NCBI GenBank assembly: GCA_035552195.1
Contig: DASZLU010000054.1
Location: forward strand, 39,799-103,798
Direction: 5' to 3'
DNA length: 64,000 nucleotides
Source: CAIKMD01 sp035552195
Lineage (GTDB): Bacteria; Pseudomonadota; Alphaproteobacteria; ATCC43930; CGMCC-115725
The notes beneath the pieces were generated by a model. It saw only the letters and a list, made by a program, of their open reading frames with translations. It was not told the origin of the DNA and ran no database searches. Position 1 is the stretch's first letter. Each line of letters opens with the position of its first letter. The position numbers were made by a program, and so were the translations under genes. This document shows, piece by piece, positions 51,986-62,185 of the stretch.

Positions 51986-53151
51986 AAGCCTGGCACTTCA
52001 CGGAAATGCCCTATCCGCATTACCCTCAGGACGAGCCCGCGACGCGCATCAACCTGCCGAACAAATTCTTCGATCCGCAAACCGGCGCCGATCTTTATAA
52101 CCGCTATCTCGACGAGCACATGATCGCCGACGAGCTCGGCCTCGACATCATGCTCAACGAGCATCACCAGACGCCGAGTTGCATGGACACTTGCGCGCCG
52201 CTCACCGCCGCCATCCTGGCGCGGCAGACGAAGAACGCGCGCATCTGCGTGCTGGGCAATCCGATCGGCCATCGCAACGATCCGATCCGCGTCGCTGAAG
52301 AGATGGCGATGGTCGATTGCATCTCGCGCGGGCGGCTCGAATGCGGCTTCGTGCGCGGCGTGCCGTACGAAATTTACGCCGCCAACAGCAACCCGACCTA
52401 TACCGGCGAAAAGCTGTGGGAGGGCATCGACCTTGTCATCAAGGCTTGGGGCAAGGTGGATGCGCCCGTCAATTACGAAGGCCGCTTCTGGCATCGCCGC
52501 AGCATCAATGTGTGGCCGCGGCCGCTCCAGATGCCGCACCCGCAGATCTGGGTGACGGGATCGAGCGATCTCGAGACGCCGCGGCGCTGCGCCGAGCGCG
52601 GCTACGTGTTCGCAAATTTCCTTTTACCGCATGACAAGGTGAAGCCGCTCTTCGATACCTATCGCAAGCATTTCGTCGAGCATGGCCTGCCGGGCGGCGG
52701 CGGCTGTGCCTATATGCCGCTGGTCTACGTCGCGGATAGCGACAGCGAAGCGGATAAGGGCGCGGAAGAGTTGCGCTGGTATCTGACGGCGCCGAAGGCC
52801 GAGCCGCATTTCCGCAATCCACCTGGCTACATGCCTGTGATCGCGAATGTGAAGGCGATGCGCGCGACGCAAAACCCCAACGACCGCGCGGCCCGCACCG
52901 CCTCGCTCGACTGGCTGCGCGAGCAAGGTATCCTCATCAGCGGTACGCCCGACAATGTCGTGAAGCAGATCAAGCGCTTCTACGATCTCGTCGGCGGCTT
53001 CGATCATCTCTTGATGATGGATCACGCCGGTTTCATGGGTCACGAGCGTACCGTTAAAGGCATGACGCTCTTCGCCCGCGACGTCTATCCGCAGATCAAA
53101 GACCTGCCGCGCACCCAACCGCTCAAGGTCGCAACCGCCGCGGCGGAATAG
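51982..53151 (+). CDS. LLM-class (bacterial luciferase-like) flavin-dependent oxidoreductase
   Basis: TIM-barrel flavoprotein of 389 residues. The typical start AWHFTEMPYPHYP, the LDIMLNEHHQTPSCMDTCAP segment, NPIGHRNDPIRVAEEMAMVD and GRLECGFVRGVPYEIYA are all family landmarks; the end includes DWLREQGILISGTPDNVVKQ. It uses reduced FMN or F420 (FMNH2 more likely in this phylum) to monooxygenate a substrate, often beside an alpha/beta hydrolase, as here. A flavin reductase is not in view. Coupled to the hydrolase by ATGA. It is convergent with the TctC-type gene, 10 bases apart. Confidence 0.92.
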   Translation: MKAWHFTEMPYPHYPQDEPATRINLPNKFFDPQTGADLYNRYLDEHMIADELGLDIMLNEHHQTPSCMDTCAPLTAAILARQTKNARICVLGNPIGHRNDPIRVAEEMAMVDCISRGRLECGFVRGVPYEIYAANSNPTYTGEKLWEGIDLVIKAWGKVDAPVNYEGRFWHRRSINVWPRPLQMPHPQIWVTGSSDLETPRRCAERGYVFANFLLPHDKVKPLFDTYRKHFVEHGLPGGGGCAYMPLVYVADSDSEADKGAEELRWYLTAPKAEPHFRNPPGYMPVIANVKAMRATQNPNDRAARTASLDWLREQGILISGTPDNVVKQIKRFYDLVGGFDHLLMMDHAGFMGHERTVKGMTLFARDVYPQIKDLPRTQPLKVATAAAE

Positions 53152-53161
53152 GCGGCGCGCA

Positions 53162-54199
53162 TCAATTCGCGCCGACGCCGAACATCGGCTTGGCGCGCTC
53201 GATCACCGCCGGCGGAATATCGTCGATCTGCTTGATCGTGTCGACGATCTGCTCCGCGCCGAGAGCGTGGATCTCGAGATTCTCTTTCTTCGCTTCCTCG
53301 AGCAGCGCCGGATCAGCCAGGGTCGCCGCAAACGCCGCGCGCAGCGCCGCCAGCCGCGGCGGCGGGATATCGGGCGGCGCCATGAAGGGCCGGCCGAAAT
53401 ACCAAGGCCCGGCGAGCAGCATCAACAATTGCCGATCCTCGTCGCTCTTCACCAGATCGAAGGCGTTCGGCACATCGGGCATGTCGGGATCGGGCGCGAG
53501 ATTGGCGCGCACCGGAATCTGCAATTGCTTCGCCTCGTAAGTCGGCCAGAAGGTCGATTTCAGCGTCATCGCCATGACGCCGCAGAAACCCTGCACCTCG
53601 CCGCGCTCCGACGCTTGCCGCAGCTCGCCGAGATTCGTGTAACCGGGCACGATCTTGAAATCCAGATGCAGCACCGCCTCGAACACGCGGTCGCCGGCAT
53701 AAGTGCCGCCGGTCGTCGCCGTGCTGCCGACGGTGAAATGCTTCGATTGCAGATCGGCGAGGGTCACCGGCTTATCGGTCCAGAAGCCGCAATTGTAATA
53801 ATCGCTCGTCATGCTGCCGATCCAATTGAGCTTCAACGGATCGAAATTCGCGACTGCGGGCTGCAATTTGTGCTGTACCGTCGTGACCGGGTTCACCATG
53901 CCGAGCACCGTGCCGTCGCGCGGCGCGGCGTTGTTGACGTAATTGAGCGCGACGAGGCTTCCCGCGCCGGGCATGTTCTGCACGATGATCGTCGGCTCGC
54001 CCGCGATATGCACCGGCAGGAAGCGCGCGAGCAGCCGCGCATAAATATCGAACCCGTCGCCGACACCGAAGCCGACGACGATACGCATCGTTTTGCCGTG
54101 ATAGAAATCGGCGATCGGGTCGGCGGCATGTGCCGGAAACGTGCCCGCGATCGCTAGCAGCGAAGCGCCCAGCGCGATCAATCCTGGTCCCTGTCGCAT
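53162..54199 (-). CDS. TctC-type solute-binding protein of the tripartite tricarboxylate transporter family (Bug)
   Basis: Periplasmic binding protein of 345 residues with a signal peptide (LIALGASLLAIAGTFPAHA). YHGKTMRIVVGFGVGDGFDI opens the fold, followed by TIIVQNMPGAGSLVALNYV, the hallmark of TctC/Bug proteins, and VGSTATTGGTYAGDRVFEAV. They bind carboxylates such as citrate or aromatic acids. No tctA or tctB membrane gene is nearby. Start chosen at the ATG at 54199, preceded by GAGAGGATC. The frame extends to 54292 but without a better ribosome site. Confidence 0.88.
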   Translation of the reverse strand: MRQGPGLIALGASLLAIAGTFPAHAADPIADFYHGKTMRIVVGFGVGDGFDIYARLLARFLPVHIAGEPTIIVQNMPGAGSLVALNYVNNAAPRDGTVLGMVNPVTTVQHKLQPAVANFDPLKLNWIGSMTSDYYNCGFWTDKPVTLADLQSKHFTVGSTATTGGTYAGDRVFEAVLHLDFKIVPGYTNLGELRQASERGEVQGFCGVMAMTLKSTFWPTYEAKQLQIPVRANLAPDPDMPDVPNAFDLVKSDEDRQLLMLLAGPWYFGRPFMAPPDIPPPRLAALRAAFAATLADPALLEEAKKENLEIHALGAEQIVDTIKQIDDIPPAVIERAKPMFGVGAN

Positions 54200-54342
54200 A
54201 TCCGATCCTCTCGCCACGTTGATATTACCCTCAAGGGGTGCGAAACGTAACCTTGGCTTAACCCATGAACCTCGAAGACGGGGCGTTTTCAACCCTATCT
54301 TGGTTGCGCAAAATCACAGCCTCGTTCACGATATATCACATC

Positions 54343-54642
54343 ATGATCGGGCGGTTTTTTGGTTGGTTGTTTCTATTCTTGGCTATCGCGATGGTGGTGC
54401 GCGACGGCCTGATTTGGCGCGACACCGAATTCCTTCGCCCCGAAACCTTCAGCGGCCTCTGGTCCGATTTGAACGCCGGCAGTCTGGGTATCTTCCGCGC
54501 CGACGTGGTCGCCACGATGCCCTGGCTTTGGAACTACGTGCTCGCGCCGGTGATGTCGCTCTGGGCAGCGCCGATTTTGTTATTGCTATCGATCGTGTCG
54601 CTTTGGATCGCCCGCGCCGGCGGGCATCGCCGGGCCCGCTAA
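54343..54642 (+). CDS. Small membrane protein, unknown
   Basis: Protein of 99 residues from the ATG at 54343 (MIGRFFGWLF). One membrane span near the N-terminus (WLFLFLAIAMVVRDGLIW is partly hydrophobic) and a second near the C-terminus (SLWAAPILLLLSIVSLWIA), with a short loop of ~35 residues that includes RADVVATMPWLWNY. No family recognised. It ends 4 bases before the convergent lepA stop. An alternative start at 54265 would add 26 residues. Confidence 0.6.
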   Translation: MIGRFFGWLFLFLAIAMVVRDGLIWRDTEFLRPETFSGLWSDLNAGSLGIFRADVVATMPWLWNYVLAPVMSLWAAPILLLLSIVSLWIARAGGHRRAR

Positions 54643-54646
54643 GCCT

Positions 54647-56449
<1,803 letters not shown>

Positions 56450-56546
56450 GGCCTGGCGCCAAGGATAGGAAATGCCGCGTGCTGCCGCAACCGGCACCGG
56501 TGCCTAAGCCGTTGAAAATTGCGGAATTCCGGCGAAAAGCACCCGC

Positions 56547-56867
56547 TCAGGGCGAAAAGCCGCCCGGCGTCGCCGCCCGATGCTCTTCGGCGTCGACCCA
56601 ATCGGTGAATTTTTCGAGGGAAGCGTCGAGGTCCCCGGCCAGCTTGTGGACCATCGAATGATGCTCCGGCTTGGCGCCTTTGCTCTGCGCGGTCGCCATC
56701 GCCTCGCTGAGCTCGCGATGCCGTGCTTCCAGCGCGGCAAGCTCGGCGCGGAGCTGCTGCTCCCGGTTCGTTCCGGTTCTAACGCGCTGGCGTAGGCCAT
56801 TGATGCGCGCGCCAAGATCGTCGACACGCCGCTGCATGTCGCCCAGATCGATTTTTGTATCGGGCAT
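56547..56867 (-). CDS. Small coiled-coil protein, unknown
   Basis: Protein of 106 residues starting at the ATG at 56867, preceded by GGAGAAC at 8 bases. The central part (GDMQRRVDDLGARINGLRQR, then REQQLRAELAALEARHRELS) is a long amphipathic helix, probably a coiled coil. The end carries WVDAEEHRAATPGGFSP. No known domain. It lies between pheT and lepA on the same strand and may be the last gene of the pheS-pheT transcript, with an 81-base gap. The ORF to 56885 (MAGEPKMPDT) is less well placed. Confidence 0.65.
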   Translation of the reverse strand: MPDTKIDLGDMQRRVDDLGARINGLRQRVRTGTNREQQLRAELAALEARHRELSEAMATAQSKGAKPEHHSMVHKLAGDLDASLEKFTDWVDAEEHRAATPGGFSP

Positions 56868-56948
56868 TTTAGGTTCTCCAGCCACTTTGTCCTTTCCTAA
56901 ACACCGGAAGGGCGCGAGCGTTCGAGAGGCTCGGCAGGCGGAGCGCGA

Positions 56949-59345
56949 TCAGCGGCGGAGGGTGCCGCCGGTGGCCTTCTCGACGGCGGCGATCAATTTC
57001 TGGCTGAAGGCCTCGATCGCTTCGTCGGTCAGCGTTGCCTCGACCGGCTGCAACACGACGGTCATGGCGAGAGACTTCTTGCCGGCATCGACGCCCTTGC
57101 CGCGATAGATGTCGAACAGCCGGACATCCGCAACAAGCTTGCGGTCGACGCCGCGCGCAGCGCGCAGCATCGCTTCAGCCGCAACCTTCTCATCAACGAC
57201 GAAAGCGAAATCGCGCTCGACCGGCTGGAAAGCGGAAAGGATCAGCAGCGGCCGCGCCTTGCCCGAGCGCGCGCGTGGTGCCGGTACCGCATCGAGGAAC
57301 ACCTCGAAGCCGACCGCCGGACCGGCAACGCCCATCGCGGCGAGGATGCCGGGATGGATTTCGCCGAATTGCGCCAGCGGCTTGTTGCCCTGCTTCACCA
57401 CGCCGGAGCGGCCCGGATGATACCAGGCGGGCGCATCGGCGGTGACCTGCAGGCTTTCGACCGCCACGCCAGCGGCGCCGAGCGCCGCGAGCGCGTCGGC
57501 TTTGGCGAGCAACGCGTCGACCGGCCGGCCGGCATCGTCCCAGCGTTTTGCGCCGGTGGCGCCGTTGCGCAAACCCGTCGCGGTCGCGATCTGACCTTCG
57601 GGCGTGTCGTCCTTGTAGAACGGCCCGATCTCGAAGAGCGCGCCGTTGGCAAAGCCGCGATCGGCGTTGCGCTGTGCCGCGGCCAGCAGATTCGGCAGGA
57701 TCGACGGCCGCATCACGTCGAGATCGGCGCTGATTGGGTTGGCGAGGGTGAGCGCTTCGCTGCCGCCGTTGAAGAGCTCGGCCTGAACGCGCGGCAGGAA
57801 CGAGAAGGTCACCGCTTCGACGAGGCCGCGCGATGCCAGCGTGCGCCGCACTTGCACGGCGCGGCGTTGCGCCGGGGTCAGCGATGCTTTCGGCAGCACG
57901 CTGTCGCGCGTCAGCGGCAGGACAGGGATTTCCTCGTAACCGCGCATGCGCAGAATTTCTTCGACGAGATCGGCCTCGCCTTCGATATCGGCGCGCCAGG
58001 ACGGCGCCTCGACCGCGAAACCGTCACCCTCGTTCGCGATCTTACAGCCGAGGTCTTCGAGGATCTGGCGCTGATCGGGCGCGGAGATCGCGACGCCGCC
58101 CAGCGTCTCCACACGATCGCCGCGCAGATGATAGCGACGATGCCAATCCGGCACCGCGCCCGCGGCCGTCACATTGCTCGGCAAGCCGCCGCACATTTCC
58201 ATGATCAGCCGCGTCGCGATCTCGAGACCGGGCGCGGTGAATTCGGGATCGATGCCACGCTCGAAGCGATAGCGCGCATCGCTCTGCAGTTGCAGCTTGC
58301 GGCCGGTTGCCGCCGTGCGCACCGGATCGAACAGCGCCGCTTCGATGAAGACGCTGACCGTGCCATCGCTGCACGAAGAACTTTCGCCGCCGATGACGCC
58401 GCCGAGGCTGAGCGCGCCGCTCTGATCGGCGATCACCGTCATGCTCTCATCAAGCGCGTAGCTTTTGCCGTTGAGCGCCGCGAGCTGCTCGCCGGCACGG
58501 CCGCCGCGCAAGGTGAGATCGCCCTGCAGCTTGTCGGCATCGAAGACATGCAGCGGCCGGTCGAGATCGTAGGTAAGGAAATTCGTCACATCGACCAGCG
58601 CCGAGATCGGGCGAAGGCCAATCGCGGCGAGACGATCCTGCAGCCAGCGCGGGCTCGGCCCGTTCTTCACGCCGCGAATGAAGCGGCCGAGGAAGAGCGG
58701 ACAGGCTTTCGCGTCCGGCCCTTCGAGGTGCACGCGAATCGGCGAATCAAAAGTACCCGCGACCGCTTCGATGTCGATGGCCTTCAGCTTGCCGAGCCCC
58801 GACGCCGCGAGATCGCGCGCGAGACCGCGCACGCCAAGACAATCGGCCCGGTTCGGCGTGATCTTCACGTCGAGCACCGGATCGGTGAGGCCCATCGCCT
58901 CGGCGAAGCTCGACCCCGGCTTCAGATCGTTCGGCAATTCGATGATGCCTTCGTGATCCTCGCTGAGCTTCAGCTCGTAGCCCGAGCACATCATGCCGTT
59001 GGATTTGACGCCGCGAATCTCGCCGACCTTCAGCACCATGCCGTTGCGCGGAATTGTGACACCGGGCGACGCGAACACGCCGGTCAAACCGGCGCGCGCA
59101 TTGGGCGCGCCGCACACGACTTCGACCACGCCTTTACCGGTATCGACCTGCAGCAGCCGCAAGCGATCGGCGTTGGGATGCGGCTTGGCCTCGACGACAT
59201 GCGCGATGACGAAACCGGCGAGATCTTTGGCGCGGTTCTCGACCGATTCGACTTCGAGACCGAGCATGACCAAACGCCGCACGATCTCATCGAGCGGCGC
59301 GTCCGTCTCAAGATGGGTTTTGAGCCAGCCGAGCGTCGTCTTCAT
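56949..59345 (-). CDS. pheT: Phenylalanyl-tRNA synthetase beta subunit
   Basis: Beta subunit of 798 residues that pairs with PheS to form the alpha2-beta2 enzyme charging tRNA-Phe. N-terminal tRNA-binding domain (VVEAKPHPNADRLRLLQVDT), B3/B4 editing domain (GLTDPVLDVKITPNRADCLG, which begins the B3/B4), B5 and the catalytic-like module, then the C-terminal anticodon-binding fold (FAFVVDEKVAAEAMLRAARG). The start codon at 59345 overlaps the pheS stop as ATGA, so the subunits are made in step. Length and all domains are normal. Confidence 0.98.
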   Translation of the reverse strand: MKTTLGWLKTHLETDAPLDEIVRRLVMLGLEVESVENRAKDLAGFVIAHVVEAKPHPNADRLRLLQVDTGKGVVEVVCGAPNARAGLTGVFASPGVTIPRNGMVLKVGEIRGVKSNGMMCSGYELKLSEDHEGIIELPNDLKPGSSFAEAMGLTDPVLDVKITPNRADCLGVRGLARDLAASGLGKLKAIDIEAVAGTFDSPIRVHLEGPDAKACPLFLGRFIRGVKNGPSPRWLQDRLAAIGLRPISALVDVTNFLTYDLDRPLHVFDADKLQGDLTLRGGRAGEQLAALNGKSYALDESMTVIADQSGALSLGGVIGGESSSCSDGTVSVFIEAALFDPVRTAATGRKLQLQSDARYRFERGIDPEFTAPGLEIATRLIMEMCGGLPSNVTAAGAVPDWHRRYHLRGDRVETLGGVAISAPDQRQILEDLGCKIANEGDGFAVEAPSWRADIEGEADLVEEILRMRGYEEIPVLPLTRDSVLPKASLTPAQRRAVQVRRTLASRGLVEAVTFSFLPRVQAELFNGGSEALTLANPISADLDVMRPSILPNLLAAAQRNADRGFANGALFEIGPFYKDDTPEGQIATATGLRNGATGAKRWDDAGRPVDALLAKADALAALGAAGVAVESLQVTADAPAWYHPGRSGVVKQGNKPLAQFGEIHPGILAAMGVAGPAVGFEVFLDAVPAPRARSGKARPLLILSAFQPVERDFAFVVDEKVAAEAMLRAARGVDRKLVADVRLFDIYRGKGVDAGKKSLAMTVVLQPVEATLTDEAIEAFSQKLIAAVEKATGGTLRR

Positions 59346-60421
59346 CGCGTGCCCGAAACGAGTGACGGCACATCAAGAGGCAGGAAGCCGTAATGCTTCA
59401 GCCAGCGCAGATCGCTTTCATAGAAAGTGCGCAGATCGGGGATGCCGTATTTCAGCATCGCGATGCGCTCGATCCCCATGCCGAAGGCGAAGCCCTGATA
59501 CTCGGCCGGATCGAGACCGCAATTGGCGAGGACCTTGGGATGCACCATGCCGCAGCCCAAAATCTCGAGCCAATCGGCGCCCGCACCAATCTTCAAGCCG
59601 CCGCCTTCGCGCGAGCAGCCGATGTCGACCTCGGCCGATGGCTCGGTGAAGGGGAAATAGCTCGGCCGGAAACGCACGGGCAGATCGTCGACATCGAAGA
59701 AGGTGCGGCAGAATTCGATGAGGCAGCCTTTGAGATGCCCCATGTGAACATTCTTCTCGATCACCAGACCTTCGACTTGATGGAACATCGGTGAATGGGT
59801 GGCGTCGTGATCGCTGCGGAAGGTGCGCCCGGGCACGATGATGCGGATCGGCGGCTTGCCGCTCATCATCGTGCGGATCTGCACCGGCGATGTATGCGTG
59901 CGCAGCACTTTGCGGCCGCCATCGGCGGCGCGCGGCGTCAGATAGAACGTGTCGTGCTCTTGCCGCGCCGGATGCTCGGGCGGAATGTTGAGCGCGGTGA
60001 AATTATGAAAATCGTCTTCGATATGCGGGCCTTCGGCGACGGTGAAGCCCATCTCGCCGAAGATCGCGATCAGCTCGTCGATGGTCTGGCTGATCGGATG
60101 GACGCGGCCGTCGATATCGGACTTCACCGGCAGGGTGACGTCGATGCGCTCTTCCTTGAGGCGCTGATCGAGCGCCGCACGATCGTGCTTTTGCTTGGCC
60201 GCGCCGAGGGCTTCCTCGACCGCGCCTTTGAGCTGGTTGAGCGCCGCGCCGCGCGCCTTGCGCTCTTCCGGCGCGAGACCGCCGAGGGTTTTCAGCAGCG
60301 CGGTGAGCTGGCCGCTACGACCGAGGATCGAGACGCGAAGCTGCTCCAGCGCGTCGGCATTGTCTGCCGCCGCGATCTGGCGCAGCCAGTCTTCGCGAAC
60401 CGTATCGAGATTTTCTTCCAC
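59342..60421 (-). CDS. pheS: Phenylalanyl-tRNA synthetase alpha subunit
   Basis: Catalytic alpha subunit of 359 residues. N-terminal coiled coil (SGQLTALLKTLGGLAPEERK), motif 2 and the class II core seen in HTSPVQIRTM, RTFRSDHDATHSPMFHQVEG, and FAFGMGIERIAMLKYGIPD (motif 3). The Phe pocket residues SYFPFTEPSAEVD are present. It aminoacylates tRNA-Phe with PheT. The gene starts 8 bases after rplT and ends in an ATGA overlap with pheT. The operon rpmI-rplT-pheS-pheT is usual in Alphaproteobacteria. Nothing unusual in the sequence. Confidence 0.98.
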   Translation of the reverse strand: MEENLDTVREDWLRQIAAADNADALEQLRVSILGRSGQLTALLKTLGGLAPEERKARGAALNQLKGAVEEALGAAKQKHDRAALDQRLKEERIDVTLPVKSDIDGRVHPISQTIDELIAIFGEMGFTVAEGPHIEDDFHNFTALNIPPEHPARQEHDTFYLTPRAADGGRKVLRTHTSPVQIRTMMSGKPPIRIIVPGRTFRSDHDATHSPMFHQVEGLVIEKNVHMGHLKGCLIEFCRTFFDVDDLPVRFRPSYFPFTEPSAEVDIGCSREGGGLKIGAGADWLEILGCGMVHPKVLANCGLDPAEYQGFAFGMGIERIAMLKYGIPDLRTFYESDLRWLKHYGFLPLDVPSLVSGTR

Positions 60422-60429
60422 CGCGGCCC

Positions 60430-60792
60430 TCAGGCCTGGGTGAGAGCCGCTTGTGCCTGGGCCACAATCGCCTGAAACGCCGCCGCGTCACGCGCCGCCA
60501 GATCGGCAAGCACTTTGCGGTCGAGCTCGATGCCCGCGCGCTTCAGGCCGTTGATAAATTGCGAATAGGTCAGGCCGCCTTCGCGCGCGCCGGCATTGAT
60601 GCGCTGAATCCACAAGGCGCGGAAATTGCGCTTCTTGGCACGCCGGTCGCGATAGGCGTATTGCAGCCCTTTCTCGACCTTTTCGACCGCAATCCGGAAG
60701 CTGGTATGCGCCCGGCCGCGATAGCCTTTCGCGAGCTTCAGGACCTTCTTGTGACGGGCATGCGCCGTCACGCCGCGTTTCACATGCGCCAT
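60430..60792 (-). CDS. rplT: 50S ribosomal protein L20
   Basis: Ribosomal protein of 120 residues. The opening ARHKKVLKLAKGYRGR followed by YAYRDRRAKKRNFRALWIQR is the L20 signature; the remainder (LTYSQFINGLKRAGIELDRK) is standard. It binds 23S rRNA early in assembly and can repress its own operon by binding the leader. It lies 4 bases after rpmI and 8 bases before pheS. Length matches the family (~118). Confidence 0.98.
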   Translation of the reverse strand: MAHVKRGVTAHARHKKVLKLAKGYRGRAHTSFRIAVEKVEKGLQYAYRDRRAKKRNFRALWIQRINAGAREGGLTYSQFINGLKRAGIELDRKVLADLAARDAAAFQAIVAQAQAALTQA

Positions 60793-60796
60793 TTGC

Positions 60797-60997
60797 CTAC
60801 CTCAGATACGGCATGTAGGTGAGCACGAGATTCGCGTCGCCGTCGCGCAGGATCATCGATCCGCGGGCCTTGCGCTTCATGCTCTTCGGCTTGGAGATCA
60901 GGCGGTGGCGCTTGTGGGCGACACCGGCCTTGATTTTGCCCGTGGCGGTGCGCGAGAAGCGCTTTTTGGCGCCGCTCTTGGTCTTCATCTTGGGCAT
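60797..60997 (-). CDS. rpmI: 50S ribosomal protein L35
   Basis: Small basic ribosomal protein of 66 residues starting MPKMKTKSGAKKRF, followed by GKIKAGVAHKRHRLISKPK, the complete L35 signature. It is the first gene of the operon here; infC, often just upstream in other bacteria, is not adjacent in this window, where a LysR gene is. The site AAAGGAT is six bases before the ATG. The leader carries a promoter and a hairpin (61031-61114). Confidence 0.98.
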   Translation of the reverse strand: MPKMKTKSGAKKRFSRTATGKIKAGVAHKRHRLISKPKSMKRKARGSMILRDGDANLVLTYMPYLR

Positions 60998-61030
60998 TTT
61001 TTATCCTTTCAGTTCAAGGATTTAATACAA

Positions 61031-61071
61031 AGGACCGCGAGGCATGCCCGTTTTCGTGAGCCAGCGGTCCT
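61031..61071 (-). promoter_or_regulatory. Leader hairpin of the rpmI-rplT-pheST operon (possible L20 control site)
   Basis: Eight-base arms AGGACCGC and GCGGTCCT (61031-61038 and 61064-61071) enclose 25 bases within the ~80-base leader, 34 bases before the rpmI start. Known L20 leaders in other groups use a paired structure for autorepression. This one resembles none exactly, so it may be a new type or chance. Confidence 0.5.
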
Positions 61072-61085
61072 GGATGAGGGCCGGG

Positions 61086-61114
61086 TTATATCGGCGAGTC
61101 GGCGAAATTGCAAG
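61086..61114 (-). promoter_or_regulatory. Promoter of the rpmI operon
   Basis: Minus-strand -35 TTGCAA (61109-61114) and -10 TATAAC (61086-61091) with an ideal 17-base spacer, about 88 bases upstream of rpmI. Transcription would start near 61079. Confidence 0.7.
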
Positions 61115-61161
61115 CACGGCGGGCGGTTAGCGGTCGGTCCACCCAACCGTCGCCCGGCACC

Positions 61162-62064
61162 CTAACGCAGGGTCAGATCGGGGCGAATCGCCGATTTCGC
61201 GAAGGACAAGAAGGTCAGCGCCGCCGGGCCGAGCGGCCGGTCGTTGGGCCAGGCCAGCCCAACCTCGCGCTTTGCCTTGGGCTCGGCAATGCGCAGAGCC
61301 TTCACATTCGGCACCCGGACATAGTCGGGTGGGAACACGGCGATGCCGAGCCCGGCGGCGACGAAGCCCATCAGATAGGACCCGTCATCGCATTCGAGGC
61401 TGATGGCGGGCGAGAACCCGGCAGTGCGAAAGAGGCGATCGACCAACTCGCGGAAGGCGTGGCCCGATTTGAAGCAGACGAAGGGCTCGTTCCTGACCTC
61501 GCTCAGCGACACGGTGCGGCGATGCGCGAGACGATGCGCGGTCGGCACCACCAGCAGCAACTCTTGTGCGGCAAGCTTGATCCACGAGAACCGCGCCGCA
61601 TCCTCGATCCGAGGAATGAACGCGAAATCGAGTTGCGATTGCCGCATGCCCTCTTCGAGACCGGTGCTGTTGTTTTGATAGAGCGTAATCGGGACATCGG
61701 GATGCTTGGCCTTGAAGCGCCGCACCAGCTTCGGGATGAAATTGTAGCCCAACGTGCGCAGGAAGCCGATCGAGATGCCAGCGCTGGCGGTCGTCGCGCT
61801 TTCCCGAATCTCTACCAGCCCCTCCTCGATCGCGGCAAAACCGCGCTCGACGCTGCGCAGCAAAATCTCGCCGTTTTGCGTGAGGCGAATGGCGCGGCCG
61901 CTGTGCTCGAACAGCGCAATGCCGAGACCGGTTTCGAGCGCGGCAATGGCACGGCTGAGCGCCGGCTGGCTGACGCCAAGGTGCTCCGCGGCGCGGGTGA
62001 CATGCTGGAACCGTCCGGCAGCGCGAAAATGTTCGAGTTGATTCAACTTGAGACGTTGCGACAT
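61162..62064 (-). CDS. LysR family transcriptional regulator
   Basis: Regulator of 300 residues. The HTH is LEHFRAAGRFQHVTRAAEHL followed by GVSQPALSRAIAALE, the LysR hallmark, then the LysR substrate-binding domain (ISIGFLRTLGYNFIPKLVRR, and LIS-like FVAAGLGIAVFPPDYVRVP). Divergent from a Gfo/Idh/MocA gene across 121 bases that hold a perfect palindrome. It would activate the adjacent dehydrogenase and Rieske oxygenase genes in response to an aromatic effector, as LysR proteins of such clusters do. Stop lies about 48 bases before the rpmI promoter. Confidence 0.93.
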   Translation of the reverse strand: MSQRLKLNQLEHFRAAGRFQHVTRAAEHLGVSQPALSRAIAALETGLGIALFEHSGRAIRLTQNGEILLRSVERGFAAIEEGLVEIRESATTASAGISIGFLRTLGYNFIPKLVRRFKAKHPDVPITLYQNNSTGLEEGMRQSQLDFAFIPRIEDAARFSWIKLAAQELLLVVPTAHRLAHRRTVSLSEVRNEPFVCFKSGHAFRELVDRLFRTAGFSPAISLECDDGSYLMGFVAAGLGIAVFPPDYVRVPNVKALRIAEPKAKREVGLAWPNDRPLGPAALTFLSFAKSAIRPDLTLR

Positions 62065-62101
62065 TCGTCGGCCTCCGCTGCGCCACCATCTTATGCAATC
62101 T

Positions 62102-62125
62102 AGTTATGATAACATAATCATAACT
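62102..62125. promoter_or_regulatory. LysR-type operator
   Basis: Perfect palindrome with 9-base arms, AGTTATGAT (62102-62110) and ATCATAACT (62117-62125), and a 6-base spacer, in an AT-rich island of GC-rich DNA. It contains a T-N11-A element, the LysR box. It lies 38 bases before the LysR start and 60 bases before the dehydrogenase start. Confidence 0.7.
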
Positions 62126-62185
62126 CATTGGTACGGGTCCGGAGGCGCGGGGTAACGTCAGCCCAAGGGTAGGAACGCAAAGCAA

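Noticed and set aside
57354..59393. 679-codon open frame opposite pheT
   Set aside because: Antisense to a housekeeping gene; no recognisable domain.
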